Source: Viola odorata
Taxonomy: Eukaryota > Streptophyta > Magnoliopsida > Malpighiales > Violaceae
Assembly (NCBI GenBank): GCA_963691705.1
Contig: OY829540.1
Span: 49,946,158 to 50,010,157, forward strand
Direction of reading: 5' to 3'
Length of the DNA: 64,000 nucleotides
Positions 12,161 through 23,282 of the stretch are shown here, piece by piece (within the stretch, counting starts at the first letter, position 1; every line of letters starts with the position of its first letter). The notes below the pieces were generated by a model, which was given only the letters and a program-made list of their open reading frames with translations, did not search any database and was not told the DNA's origin. Made by a program: the position numbers and the translations under genes.

Positions 12161-12221
12161 TGTCTTTTTGTCATGCTGTTTTTTTCACAACCATTTCTGC
12201 ACTTCCTCTAATTTTTTGACT

Positions 12222-12605
12222 ATGGATGATCTTACAAAGAACTTTCTGATCTCGAAGGCGCACAGCCTGAAGAATCTCACCGAGTTTGACATTGGTTTCC
12301 TAGAGACCATGCTAACCAAAACCTCTGAGGATGTCCTGGACCTGCAGGGAATGATGACCACTTTGCTGTCCAGGCAAGGGGCCGCTTCTATGGAGGACTT
12401 CAGTCCCATCCAGAATGTGTCAAAGCTGGCCGTTGCGATCTCCCGCATCGAGGTGACCATTACTATGCTGCAGCATAGGAAGGACCTGCTGGTGTGCTGC
12501 TTGAAGGGCATGAGGGTTTCCTCCTCCGAACTGTCCTTAGTAGCGGATGCTCTAAGGGAGATCCCTACTACCCTTGAGGATGCCGATGCCGGGTCCCATG
12601 CTTGA
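12222..12605 (+). CDS. Antisense ORF A of the inner Tat element, 127 aa, unknown function
   Basis: Starts at ATG 12222 (MDDLTKNFLISK) and runs to TGA 12603-12605 without interruption. The predicted protein is mostly helical and rich in Leu, Met and Ser, with no signal peptide, clear membrane segment or familiar motif. A TATA-like box lies ~65 bp upstream, and AATAAA-type signals with a T-rich stretch occur from about 12680, so it looks like a self-contained transcription unit. It runs opposite to gag-pol. The in-frame stretch upstream of ATG 12222 reads as T-rich leader, so the first good Met was chosen. I do not recognise the protein. It could be an accessory protein, or captured host sequence that has diverged. 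Confidence 0.5.
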   Translation: MDDLTKNFLISKAHSLKNLTEFDIGFLETMLTKTSEDVLDLQGMMTTLLSRQGAASMEDFSPIQNVSKLAVAISRIEVTITMLQHRKDLLVCCLKGMRVSSSELSLVADALREIPTTLEDADAGSHA

Positions 12606-13100
12606 CCATTGGTCGTCATCCCTTTGTTTTTATAATTTTTGTGTACGCGCTCGAGCGCTTAGGCTGTTCAGGCTATAATTAAATAAAATTTTGTTTCCAT
12701 TATTGCTTCATCTTCTACTTTTGATCTTTTGCTGTTTGTTGCTCTAGTCAGGTACGATTGCTATAAGCCCAACCGAAAATGAGTCTTCTATGGAATGAAG
12801 GGCTTTGATGCCTGATTTAGCAGTAAATGTTTACTCAATCATTCCTTGCGCCGCGCTCCCCATGGTGGGTGATTGGGCGGTTTTTTGGTGCCTTTTGATT
12901 GGCGCAGTTCTCGAGCAGTTGCGTGCGTTGTATCAGATTCTGTAATTATGATTGTTCTTCTCCAGGTGTATTTATTTCTTTCAAGGGACACGCAAAGAGA
13001 TCGGGGCGCCTTTTTGCCTCAGCTATTTAGTGGGGTTTTCTTTCTCTTTTCCTGTTCACCTTCTTCTTCTTATTTCTTTTCCTGGATTATTTGTGAATCA

Positions 13101-13484
13101 ATGGCAAATTCCTATTTCCTCGATACTGCTGTGCGTGACTCCCCACCAACTCCTCCAACTTCACCGGATTCGGATCATCCTCCTTTGTCGCCCCCATGGA
13201 GGCCGCTAGTCCGCCAGAAAGGCCGCAAAAGGCCAAGAAGGGAGGTCCTCCAAGCGATTAACGTTCCTTCTGCTTTCTCCGTGCGAAAGGATAATGAACC
13301 ATTTCCTTCTGTCGATCCCGTCTTGGAAAAAGATTCTCCTCATGACGCAGATTCTAACGTTGTGGAAGAGTCGAGCTCGGTGCTACTGTGTCAGGAAAAA
13401 AGGGTTGACGAGCCTTTTCCTCCTTACAACGGAGGTCTGCCGCTCTCAGATGATGACGACGTCTTTTACTATGACATATACTAG
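13101..13484 (+). CDS. Antisense ORF B of the inner Tat element, 127 aa, proline-rich basic/acidic protein
   Basis: ATG 13101 (MANSYFLDTAVRD) to TAG 13482-13484. The N-terminal third is Pro/Ser-rich (PPTPPTSPDSDHPPLSPP). A basic run RQKGRKRPRRE at about residues 35-47 could act as a nuclear localisation signal. The C-terminus is acidic (LSDDDDVFYYDIY). It looks intrinsically disordered. The same frame is open back to 12873, and an ATG near 12948 is a possible longer start, but that extension reads as T-rich leader. AATAAATAAA follows at about 13539. The 18-bp motif found upstream of ORF A recurs at 12765-12783. No homologue is recognised. Confidence 0.45.
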   Translation: MANSYFLDTAVRDSPPTPPTSPDSDHPPLSPPWRPLVRQKGRKRPRREVLQAINVPSAFSVRKDNEPFPSVDPVLEKDSPHDADSNVVEESSSVLLCQEKRVDEPFPPYNGGLPLSDDDDVFYYDIY

Positions 13485-13977
13485 CCTGATGAGGATTAGT
13501 GCCCTAGCGTTAGGTGCGTTGTAGATGCCGTATGGCTTTTAATAAATAAACTGATGTTTTCTTTCTCTTTGCCACCGCGCTATTTTGTTGATGACTGATA
13601 CGAGGGCGTTAGCCTTACTGGATGAAGTGTTCTGCGACTGTTTTGACTCGACCAATCACTAACTGCCGCTTGGTAGATCGTGGCAAATAACGTCTTGCTT
13701 CTAACCCCTGAGCACGATTCCACGTGGCCCACTTCTTTTACACACGTCCTGGCGCGACTGGTAGCTCAATTAATGCAGCGACATTCGGTCCTTTAAAAGG
13801 GATTATCTTTTCTTTCTAATGCTTTTTGCCCTCATTTCAAATTTTCTCTCTTCTCTATGTTTTCTCTAGGAAGGGTTCTCAGCCGTCCTCCGCCCTTCGC
13901 CGATTTGCCTACGGATCTTTCCTTTCAAGGTATCACTTCATCCCTTCAGATTTTCTGTTCATTAGCTTATTATGGTT

Positions 13978-16129
13978 ATGACTAGAACCAGACGATTCCT
14001 CTAGAGACCCGTGGATCCAGAAATCGTACAATCATCCAGTATTTTCTCTTGCGATGTGGTTTTAAACGCTGAACTGGAGGAAAACGGTATCACTTTCCCT
14101 CCTGGGTGTGTTCCTACCGTTCCCGAGAGCGACATGCGCCTTCACGATCCACTGTGGGGGAACTATAGATTAGTTTATTTTAAAATGTTTCTCTATGGTT
14201 TTCGCCTCCCCGTCCACGCTTCAATAACAGCACTGCTGCGGGAATACAAGCTTAATCCTGCCCAGATAACTCCTTCTTCCTGGTGTGGGGTTTATGCCTT
14301 TCTTCGCGCTTGCGAGTTGGAGGGCATTCTCGCCCCATCTCTCAATTTATTTCGCAAATTCTTTAGCATGACTTGTCACGATTGTTTAATCAGTATCACT
14401 CCAAGGTGGGATGACGCGTTTGTGCAGTTATTCTGGCAGCGGTTTTGTGGCTTCGAGAGGGTTGTAGCTGACTGAAAAAATAGCTTCTTCGTTCTTGAGC
14501 TACCGTCTCGTTGGTGGCGCCATGGTTTTAATCAAGAGCTTATAGGTCCCCTTTGGGCGAACCCAGTGGTGTTGACTAGGAGCGAGCTGGATCAAGCTAA
14601 CGCTTTGCTGGATAAGAGTACACGCTATCGTATCCGGGAGTTTGCCTCATACAAGCTTCTGAACGAGTGTGTTATGGGTGAGTCTGTCTTTCTTCACGTT
14701 TCCCTTTTCCACTTTTTTGTTGTTCTCATACATTCCCTCATCAGGAGACGCTGATGGTCAGTCATTAGGAGGGGCTAACGCTCCTTTTAATGTGATGCCG
14801 CTTAGAACGATACCGACTTCTCCTCCTGCTGCGCATTCCAGTCATCGGGGCATTTCACCCAAGAGGGGAAAGACTAAGACAGTCGTTGGGAGAGGACGGG
14901 GGCGCGTTATTTCTGCGCGAGCTTCTCGTTTCATCGATAATTGGCTACCGCCTCGACTCGGAGGGATAAATATAAGTCGGCCTTTGACTCAAACAATTGA
15001 TAGTGACAGCAACAGCCAAAACGAGGACATGGATGCCAAACCAGACCTTTGCCATGCCTCCTCGCTTCAACGAAAGAGACTCAAGGTAGGCATGAATGAG
15101 CAGGCTACCGGGGCCACTTCTGACCATGCTAACATGACAGCTATCGTGGCGCCTGTCATTTCTTCTGTGGTAAGAACTTCTCAATCAGTGAAAGTTGTTG
15201 ACGTGCCAACTGTTTGCCCTCCTACCACTGCTACAGTCTCGTTAGTGGCAGATTCCCCTCCGCCAGTTAACGCTCCTAACTCTCCCATTTCTCATTATAT
15301 TCCAGATGTGGTGGCAATAGCTTCTCTAGCTTCTAGGCCGCCCCTACAGGTTCCTCCCCAATTGTTTTTTACTTCTATCTCAAAAGTGAGTAATAAAGGC
15401 TCTCCTCCGACTCCGATGATCAATCTCTCTCTTGAAAGCTCCAAAGGGACTCCGTGCTATCGCATGGATTTGGCAGGATTTGGCGTCAACGGTCTTCGCG
15501 CCGCAGGGGTACAAAATCCCTTCTCCAGGGACGAGTTCACGGCGCCCCTGATAGGAGAAATGATGAGCTCTTCTACAGAGAAAGAAAAATTCCTTCAGCT
15601 TTCGCCAAGGGCTTGCTGTAGGCATGTTGTGAATGATTCTCTAGATATCTTCCGCTACTTTCATTATGCGGTAGAGGCTTTTGACAGCGAATTGTGAGAT
15701 TCGTCCCACGCCATGTGTGCTCAAAAGGTGCAGCTTGACCGGTCGTTAGACCAAACGAGATTGCTAACGCGTCTTTATGACGATTCACAGAAGGAGCTGA
15801 GCAGAGAGAAATCTAAAGGGAAAGTGAAAGCCGATGTTCTAGAGGCAGAGTTAGCTTTGGAAAAGAAGAGAAATCTTCTTCTTCGCGAAGAGATGCTGGC
15901 TCGAGATAAGGAATTTTCCAGGATTCCACTGAGGATGGAGCGATGGAAAAAGAAGGTTCTGGAGGCCTTCACTTCTGGGTTCACTGCCCATTTCGAGAGT
16001 GATTCTTTCGATCCGGCCAAGATTGCCGACTATGCCTCTGCCATAATAGACAAGGTTAATAAAAATGGAGACGATGTGTCTGCCCTAGGGGGAGAGAAAC
16101 CTGGTGACGGTGATGGCGGTAGAGCGTAA
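13978..16129 (+). pseudogene. Antisense ORF C: Transposase_28-like ('putative gypsy type transposon') protein, disrupted
   Basis: Homologous in layout to ORF D downstream. From ATG 13978 the frame meets TAG within about 10 codons, TGA at 14473-14475 and TGA at 15695-15697, but otherwise stays open. The conserved block FRLPVHASITALLREYKLNPAQ...WCGVYAFL and ITPRWDDAFVQLFW (about 14190-14450) resembles the Pfam 'putative gypsy type transposon' family. An intron is inferred at 14678-14744 (ATGG|GTGAGT ... TCAG), at the same place as in ORF D. A disordered Ser/Pro-rich middle follows, then a coiled-coil-like segment (15720-15930, KELSREKSKGKVKADVLEAE). At 14473 ORF D has Trp, so TGG to TGA is likely. 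A TTTAAAA box at about 13792 may be a promoter. Confidence 0.65.
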
Positions 16130-16597
16130 CGGTCTTTCTCTTGATTACCATCTCCTTCTTTCCTTCATTTGTTTATTCTTTAATCAATCGCTCCCCAAAG
16201 ACATTTGACATTGTTATTCTTGTAAATAAGGCTAACGCCACGAGATCCTTGCTGTTTTTTCCTCAAACGTTAGGTTTTGATGTATTATCGATGTTGCTTA
16301 TGCTTTGCTGACGTTTTTTCTACTATCGCGCCATTTCGCGTGTCAGAGATGGTGCTGCTTTTTAGAGCATTAAATGCTATGAATCCCTTTATTAATGCGA
16401 TTGAAAAGTAATGATGAGGAAGGACACGTGTCTTTCTCGTGATGGAGCGTTTGAGATAGGCACCTTCTAGGGAGTAGCAAGGACTGAAGCGTCTCCCTTT
16501 TAAAGTTGTGTCCTTCGCGCATGTCGCGCCCTTCCGTTATGCTACCTTGCCATGTGTCAGCTATTGATTGGTTATGCCTTTCCAACCCCTTTAGGGT

Positions 16598-16606
16598 TAT
16601 ATATAA
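16598..16606 (+). promoter_or_regulatory. TATA-like box upstream of antisense ORF D
   Basis: TATATATAA lies about 180 bp upstream of the chosen ATG (16776) and about 120 bp upstream of an earlier ATG at 16722. CT-rich leader sequence follows it. It is the clearest TATA box of the antisense cassette. Confidence 0.5.
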
Positions 16607-16775
16607 TGTTTTTCTCCGCCTTCTTTTTTCTTTTTTATCTCCTTCTTCGCTCACTGCTTCCTTTCGAAAATAACTCACGCCACTCTTTCTTCTTTGTTCT
16701 GGGATCCTTGGTGTTTCTTCCATGAAGGTACACACATTACTTCCTTCTTTTACTTTCTTTTTCTTTTTACTGGTT

Positions 16776-19123
16776 ATGGCGAAGACTCATTCTTCAAAGT
16801 CTGCTGAGGAGGAAAGTTCCCAAAAATCTGTTGGGGAGGAGAAAATCAATAATACCCCCACCTCTCTTTACACTTTGCCTCTAGTTCATCGTTATCTGTC
16901 CGATTTCGATGTTCGGCTCCCTACGAGTTACTCTGTTAGTGTTGCTTCTGACCCTCTCCGCCTTAACAGTGTATTGCCCGATAATAGTAGGATGTTGTAT
17001 GCCAAGTTGTTTGATCATGGCTTTCGGCTCCCCCTTGATCCACTTGTAAAACTGTTGCTGACCGATTCTGACTTGAATCCGGCTCAACTGAGTCCTAACG
17101 CAATTTGCGTTGTCAGTGCTTTTACGGCGTTATGTCGGTTCAAAGGGATTGAGTCCCCTTCGCTAGCGTTGCTTCATGATATTTTCCAATTGTATTCTCG
17201 CAAGGGGGTAATATCCATATCACCCCGTTACGATGATAACTCACTGAAGCCATTCACTTGGAAACTTATGGGTATCGAGTCTTTTGTTCCTCGCTGGAAA
17301 GAAGAATTTTTTGTTATTAACCTGCCCGAGCCTTTATGGAGAACCGGTTTCAATGAAGAAATCAAAGATGGGGCTTGGGGTAGTAGAAAACCACTCTCTG
17401 ACCCGGAGGATAGTTGGCTAAAGACGCTGCTCCAAATGGACTTTAGCGTTGACACTCGTAAAGTGGCAAACGGGATGGCAGTTATAGAGTGTAAAATGGG
17501 TGAGTGTTTACCCTTCTTTCTTCGCGTTGCTAGGAAATGCTAACGCTAACATTTTTTCATGACTATACAGTGATTCCGCCCGGTTGGGAGCCCGAATACA
17601 TTCGGAGGAAAAAGAGAAGGGAGCAAGCGAGAAGTGACCAGGCTGTCGCCGCTGCTGCTGCTGCAGCTGCTACCGCTGAAGGTAGGGCTACCGGTGTTAC
17701 TTTAGCCGCGCCGCTTTCTCAAGGGGTTGCCGTCACGGTCGGCACTGTTCCAGCGTCGTCTTCGCGAGCGCGCATCACAAGAAGAAAGAGAAACAAGAAA
17801 ACAACCGCCGTGCCTCCCGCTCCTTCTCAGGCTACCGCTTCTTCAGAAGTGTCTGCCGGTTCAATTCCTTCTGGAATTGTCTTGGTTTCCCCTTCTGCTC
17901 AGGTACTTTTATCCGTTGCCCCTACTGCTTTCTCTGCTCTTCTGCAGTTTCCTTATTACATTTCCTTTTCTTAGGAAATTGGCACCGCTTCCACTCATTC
18001 TCTCCCTCACGAGGATATGTAGTTTGCGAGTAAGCTCGCCGAGCGCCGGAAGAAGGTTCGTCATGACCTTCAAAGTAGCCCGTCGTCATCCGGCGTTAAT
18101 CCACCCTTGACGACTTCCACTGGTGGTGGCGCACCTTTTGGGCAGCCTCAAGGTGCTGACCCTGTTATCGATCCCCATGCTTTTGCTGACTCTTCACTTC
18201 ATTCTACTTCTGGCGCTGTAGGCTTTAGCTCAGAGATGCTGAGTTTTGAGACACTCGGCGGTGGTGAGTCTTTTGTCTCTGCCGTAGGGGGTTCTGTTGA
18301 CCGTCCTCCTTCTCCTCCCACTCTATCTTTTGTTCCTTTGTCCCCGCTTGCTACCGCGAGGGGCAATTCTGCTTCTAACTTGATAGTTGGTGTTACTCCG
18401 TACGCTTCTCTCAGCTTTCCCACTCATCAGGTTAACCTGGGTGGCTTTAGAGAGAAAGCTTTTCAAGCCTTGGAGACTGATAGCGCTGAGGCTGTTCTTG
18501 CATCTACATCTCTGTTGGCGGCTCGAATAATGTCACATCAAGGGGAAAGGGATGTATTTTTGGCCAAGAGTCATCAGGGGCGCATAGATTTCCTTCGCTC
18601 TCAGATGTTTTCTTCCTTCTGTCATGCCCATTACATGGATGAAGCTAACGCTAGGGAGGCAGCGGACAAGCAAAGAGAAATAGACAGATTGATGACTGAG
18701 CGTCAGGGACTTTTGGATGCTGCGACGGCTGCTAAGCAGGAGGCGGAGACGGCTAGACAAGAGGCAAATGTTGCTAAGCAAGAGGCGGAGGCTGCCAGGC
18801 TTAAGTTAGAGGAAGAAAAACAGAAAGGTACCGCTCTGAGCACATGCCTTTCTGAGGAGGAGGCCGGGCTAACGTCAGAAAGGCAGAGAAACACTGAATT
18901 GGCTGCCGAGCTTAGCCTTTCTACTAAGAAATGTTGTTGGTATCTGAAGGAGGGGGCAATGATTATGTCTGAGGGCTTCATGCGTCATCACGGGGTGGAT
19001 CGCCTTCAGATTGACGTTCTTTCTGTATATTTTGAGGAGAGGTCCTTACATGTGTCCGACGAGGATTTCTACAATGCGAAGGCCACCAAGCAAAGAGAAA
19101 ACAACGCGTCAGCCGCTCCTTAG
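16776..19123 (+). CDS. Antisense ORF D: Transposase_28-like protein with coiled coil, one in-frame TAG
   Basis: Proposed exons are 16776-17499, 17571-17902 and 17975-19123; all junctions are GT-AG and phase-consistent (about 734 codons). ATG 16776 (MAKTHSSKSAEEE) was preferred to 16722 because its context matches ORF C (GGTTATG). The conserved domain is FDHGFRLPLDPLVKLLL...LNPAQLSP and ISISPRYDD, roughly residues 75-180. An Ala-rich, basic segment follows (RRKKRREQARSDQ; SRARITRRKRNKK, possible nuclear signals). Then comes a disordered Ser/Gly part and a long coiled coil (about 18640-18920). One TAG at 18020-18022 interrupts exon 3. It could be a point mutation (CAG to TAG) or be avoided by different splicing. 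Related ORFs are known from Tat elements; their function is not established. Confidence 0.65.
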
Positions 19124-19764
19124 GCCTCGCACTTTGCTTTTTGATTTTTGCTGCTGATATGTCTTTATCTATCCTTGTGAGGATATTTTGTAATTCTGAC
19201 GATATCAGCTTTTCTCCAAACCATTGCTTTTTGTCTATAATTTATTTGTTGGTCTTGTCTTATGATATTACTGCCACAACATGGTTACTAAACTCCATTT
19301 CTAAAATCACAATGATGTGGTCATCGTACCTTATGCGGTTAGTCAACCGTTGCGTTTGCATGCACACGCCATTCATGGTTGCTAAGGTATTTCTGTCTTT
19401 AGAGACTTAGTGCTTCTGGAATAGTCACAATGACTTGTTCTCTGTGGGAGACTTTTCTGTAGTGTCTCGGCGTGCTCTTTTCTCTGTTGAGGATTAGGAA
19501 TTTATTTCTTTGTGTCGTATGTCTATCGCTGCATTGTCATTATTTCTTTGATGATGTTCCAAAGAACAAATTATTATTATTTCCACTCATGTTGTGTATA
19601 ACTTGATGCTGCCCTTTGTTGTCAGGGGGATCACTTAGCCTTGCTAAGTTTGTTCATGATATTGTTGTTGCGATAGAGACATCTCTCCAGCCCAACTTCA
19701 CCGGGTATCAACCGCTCGGTTACTAGCTGGGATATCTCTCTTTATTTCAAATGCCAACGATCGG
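19124..19764. other. Spacer after antisense ORF D
   Basis: T-rich, with no accepted gene. It probably holds the 3' UTR of ORF D and separates it from the tandem repeat. Confidence 0.5.
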
Positions 19765-20265
19765 CTTGGGGCGTGCCTCATCTTAGTGAGTCGTCTGATC
19801 AGGACCGGCCATCACAAGGATAGGATTTTCACTCCCAAGCGTTGAAACCTCGCGTCCCTGGAGCGTGCCTCGTCTTAGTGGTCCGTCTGTGTGAGCACGG
19901 TTACCACAAGGATAGGATTTTCACTTCCAGGATGGAGTTACTATCTCCTTGGGGTGTGCCTCATCTTAATGGCCCGTCTGTATGAGCACGGCTACCACAA
20001 GGATAGGATTTTCACTCCCAAGGATGTCGGGACGTGCCTCGTCTTAATGGGCCGTCTATGTGAGCACGGTTGCCACAAGGATAGGATTTTCACTTCCGGG
20101 GGCGTTGGGGCGTGCCTCGTCTTAATGGGTCGTCTATGTTAGCACGGTCACCACAAGGATAGGATTTTCACTCCCAACACTGTATATGCCAGGGCGTGCC
20201 TCGTCTTAGTGAGCGGTCTGATCAGGACCAACCATCACAAGGATAGGATTTTTACTCCTGACATT
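19765..20265. repeat. Six-copy tandem repeat (~78-92 bp) between integrase and the antisense cassette
   Basis: The phrase CACAAGGATAGGATTTTCAC recurs near 19813, 19905, 19996, 20074, 20152 and 20236. CGTGCCTCGTCTTAATGGG and GAGCACGG lie between copies. Two copies are about 91-92 bp apart, the others about 78-84 bp. Tandem repeats in the 3' untranslated region are a known trait of Tat elements and can seed satellite DNA. Confidence 0.88.
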
Positions 20266-20421
20266 CTTCGTTATCTGCATATTATTGGCCACATCATGCA
20301 CAAAAATGCCTTGGATTCATGCATTAGAGCAATGTTAACAATGTCAAACAGGAAAGATTAGCTTCTAGCATGATATAGTTTCAAACGAGCTATATTCCAA
20401 GAGTTTGGTAAGGGGGTACCG

Positions 20422-22095
20422 TCAAGTGTTTACGATGATGCGGTTGACGCGATATGGCCCGTCCCAATTTGGGCTGAGTTTTCCCATGCATTGCCCTGCC
20501 GCTCGCTTGTCTCTAAGCACTAAATCTCCCGCTTTGAGCAGTCGCTCTTTGACTTGTCTGTTATGATATTGCGTCATTTTCCTTTTGTAATGCAAGGTTT
20601 TCAAGAGAGCCTCCTTTTGTACCTCTGTTAGCGCATCAAGGTTAGCACGTAACCTTTCTTCATTTATTTCTTCATTGAAATATGCCACTCGAAGGCTTAG
20701 GGTGCCGATTTCTACCGGCGTGACAGCCTCTATGCCAAAGGCTAACGCAAAGGGGGTTTCTCCTGTGGTAGTTTTGACGGTCATACAATAGGCCCACATT
20801 ACATACGGCAGTTCGTCTGCCCATTTCTTTTTAGAACCTTATAGGTTCCTTTTGATGCCACTGAGGATACTGCGATTGGTCACTTCCGCCTGACCATTGG
20901 TTTGCGGGTGTGCTACAGAAGAGAATCTCTGTTCGATTTGGAATTCCGCGCACTGATTTCTGAAAAATTGGCTCGTGAATTGTGTTCCGTTGTCGCTGAC
21001 CAATATGCGAGGTACCCCGAATCGCATTATGACTTGATATTTAAAGAAACGCCAATTTTTTTCCGTGGTAATGTTGGTTACCGCCTCTGCTTCTGCCCAT
21101 TTCGTGAAATAATCTACCACCACGACCACAAATTTTAGTTGGGACCTGGCTTTCGGAAACAGGCCCAAAATATTGATTCCCCATTTGGCAAACGGGCAAG
21201 GAGCGACAATTTCTGAGATTTGTACAGCTGGTCTTCGGGGAATCTTAGCGTATTCCTGGCACTTTTGATAAGATTTTACAAAGTTGTGACAGTCTCTGCG
21301 AATGGTGGGCAAGTAAAATCCTGAGCGAAAGACCTGTGCCGCTAAGGTGCCACCAGCCACGTGCATGCCACATATTCCTTGGTGGATTTCTCGCAAGGTG
21401 TGGAGGCCTTCCTGCTCCGTTATACACTTTGCGGCTGGGTGGGAGAAACATTTTCGAATTAACTCCCGGTTGTAGTATGTGCACCATGCCGCTTGTTTCA
21501 AAATTTTCCTCTTTTCGGTGTTATCCACTAGCAACTCATCATGTTTCAAAAATTTCACAACGGGGATTCTCCAAACACTCTCCACTTCTTCCACACAAAG
21601 AGACACTTGTTCTTCCATGAAAGAAGGTATTGGTATCTCACCGTAGTGCACATCTTTGGGTATGGAGGCTTCCGGGTTGGCTGCCATTTTGGCAAGATTA
21701 TCAGCCTCAGTATTATCTTCTCGAGGAATATGCTCGGAGCAGACTTGAATGCCTTTTTCCTGTGTCTCTGTTAGCTCATGTTTTACCTTCGCAAGATATT
21801 GGATCATGATAGGTTCTCGAGCTTAGGAATTTCCCAAGACTTGATCTATTATCATCTTAGAGTCCCCACGTATCTTTAGTTGTGGATCGCGCATCGTTCC
21901 TGCATCGTACGTAACTTCAATAAAGAAACTGTTGCCTATTCTGAGTCCTGCCAGTAACGCTTCGTACTCGGCTGCGTTATTGGATAGTGGTTGCAAAATT
22001 CTAATGGCATAGCGCATCTGTATGTCATTGGGTCCAATCATGAAAATTCCAGCGTCAGCTAACTCTTGATTTTTAGCTCCGTCCACGTGGATGAT
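20422..22095 (-). other. Second (Tat-type) RNase H and integrase
   Basis: IIHVDGAKNQELADAGIFMIGP...NNAAEYEALLAGLRIG...HIPREDNTEADNLAKMA is a second RNase H, a Tat-clade hallmark. Integrase follows. In its zinc-binding region the usual CxxC reads SYQKC (first Cys is Tyr). In the core, the usual WGIDILGPFP reads WGINILGLFP, so the first catalytic Asp is Asn. VSDNGTQF and NGQAEVTNR keep the other Asp and Glu. The C-terminus (GDLVLRDKRA...LSPNWDGPYRV) is complete to 20422. TGA near 22093 and stops near 21823 and 20839 interrupt it. Confidence 0.88.
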
Positions 22096-23279
22096 TCATG
22101 TGTCACTGTATGTGTCTGGGGACGGGAGATCTGAGTCTTCCACTTCCTCTTCCGGTGGGTCCACCGGTGGCCCCTGTGTAAATGTGCATTCTGATATAAA
22201 GTCTGCTAACGCCTGGGCCTTGATGGACGGTCTGGCCTTATATTGCAACCCATATTGCTCAAGTTCGATCGCCCAAATCAGCATTCTTCCTGAAGACTCA
22301 GGTTTCCTAAAAAATTTCCCCAATGGCTGATCGGTGAGTACTACGACAGGATGAGCTTGGAAATACCGATCCATCTTCCGTGTTGCCTGTACGAGGGCAA
22401 ACGCTACTTTCTCAATGTGAGTGTACTGCAATTCGGCATCTTTCAATATGTGACTGACAAAGAATACGGGTCGATGAATATGCCTATCGCTTCGTACAAG
22501 GACAGCACTGACTACCTCGTCGGCGACACCCAGATACAAATATAAAGCGTCGCCCGGTTTAGGTCTCGTTAGTACCAGGTCAGACGAGAGGTAGGCTTTT
22601 ATGCTGGCAAACGCTTCTTCACATTCTTCCGTCCACCCAAAGGGGGCTTCTTGCGAATGACTTTAAAGAAAAGTAGGCACCTCTCACCTTGTTTAGAAAT
22701 AAACCACCCTAATGCAATGATGCGTCCTGTGAGCTTTTATACTTCCTTGATGGTTCGAGGAGATATCATATCTTGAATCGCCTTTACTTTCGAAGGGTTA
22801 GGCTGGATGCCTTTCTGGCTGACCACTTAGCCTAAGAATTTTCCTGTTTGAAACGCAAACATGCATTTTCGGGGGTTCAACTTCATCTTGTATTCTCTCA
22901 TCACGTTGAAAACTTCTTTCAAATCAGCCACATGGTCCTCAAAGCTTCGGCTCTTGACAAGTATATCGTCCACGTAGGCCTCCACCTTTTTCCCAATCTG
23001 CTTCTCAAAAACTTTATTTGCCATGCGCTGGAATGTTGCCCCAGTATTTTTCAATCCGAACGGCATTGCTGTGTAGCAATAGGTGGCCTTTGGAGTGATG
23101 AAGGCGGTCTTTTCTTCGTCCTCTACGGCCATGGGAATCTGGTGATATCCCGAGTTGGCATCTAACGAGCTCAGATAGGCGTACCCAGCGGTTTGGTCGA
23201 CCAACTGATCGATTCAAGGAAGAGGGTAGCAGTCTTTGGGATAGGCATCGTTCAAATCAGTGAAGTCAATACACATACG
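22096..23279 (-). other. Reverse transcriptase core and first RNase H
   Basis: RT motifs LDANSGYHQIPMA, MPFGLKNTGATFQRMANKVF and the catalytic YVDDILVKS are intact (about 22930-23160). After the frameshift near 22640 the gypsy RNase H follows (YLYLGVADEVVSAVLVRSD ... DAELQYTHIEKVAFALV ... VVVLTDQPLG). This region would copy the element RNA and degrade the RNA strand. Stops at 23213, 22827 and 22743 break it. Confidence 0.9.
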
Positions 23280-23282
23280 TCA

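Noticed and set aside
12185..12619. 144-codon minus ORF opposite antisense ORF A
   Set aside because: Shadow of ORF A; no TATA, no domain. ORF A has better promoter and polyadenylation context.
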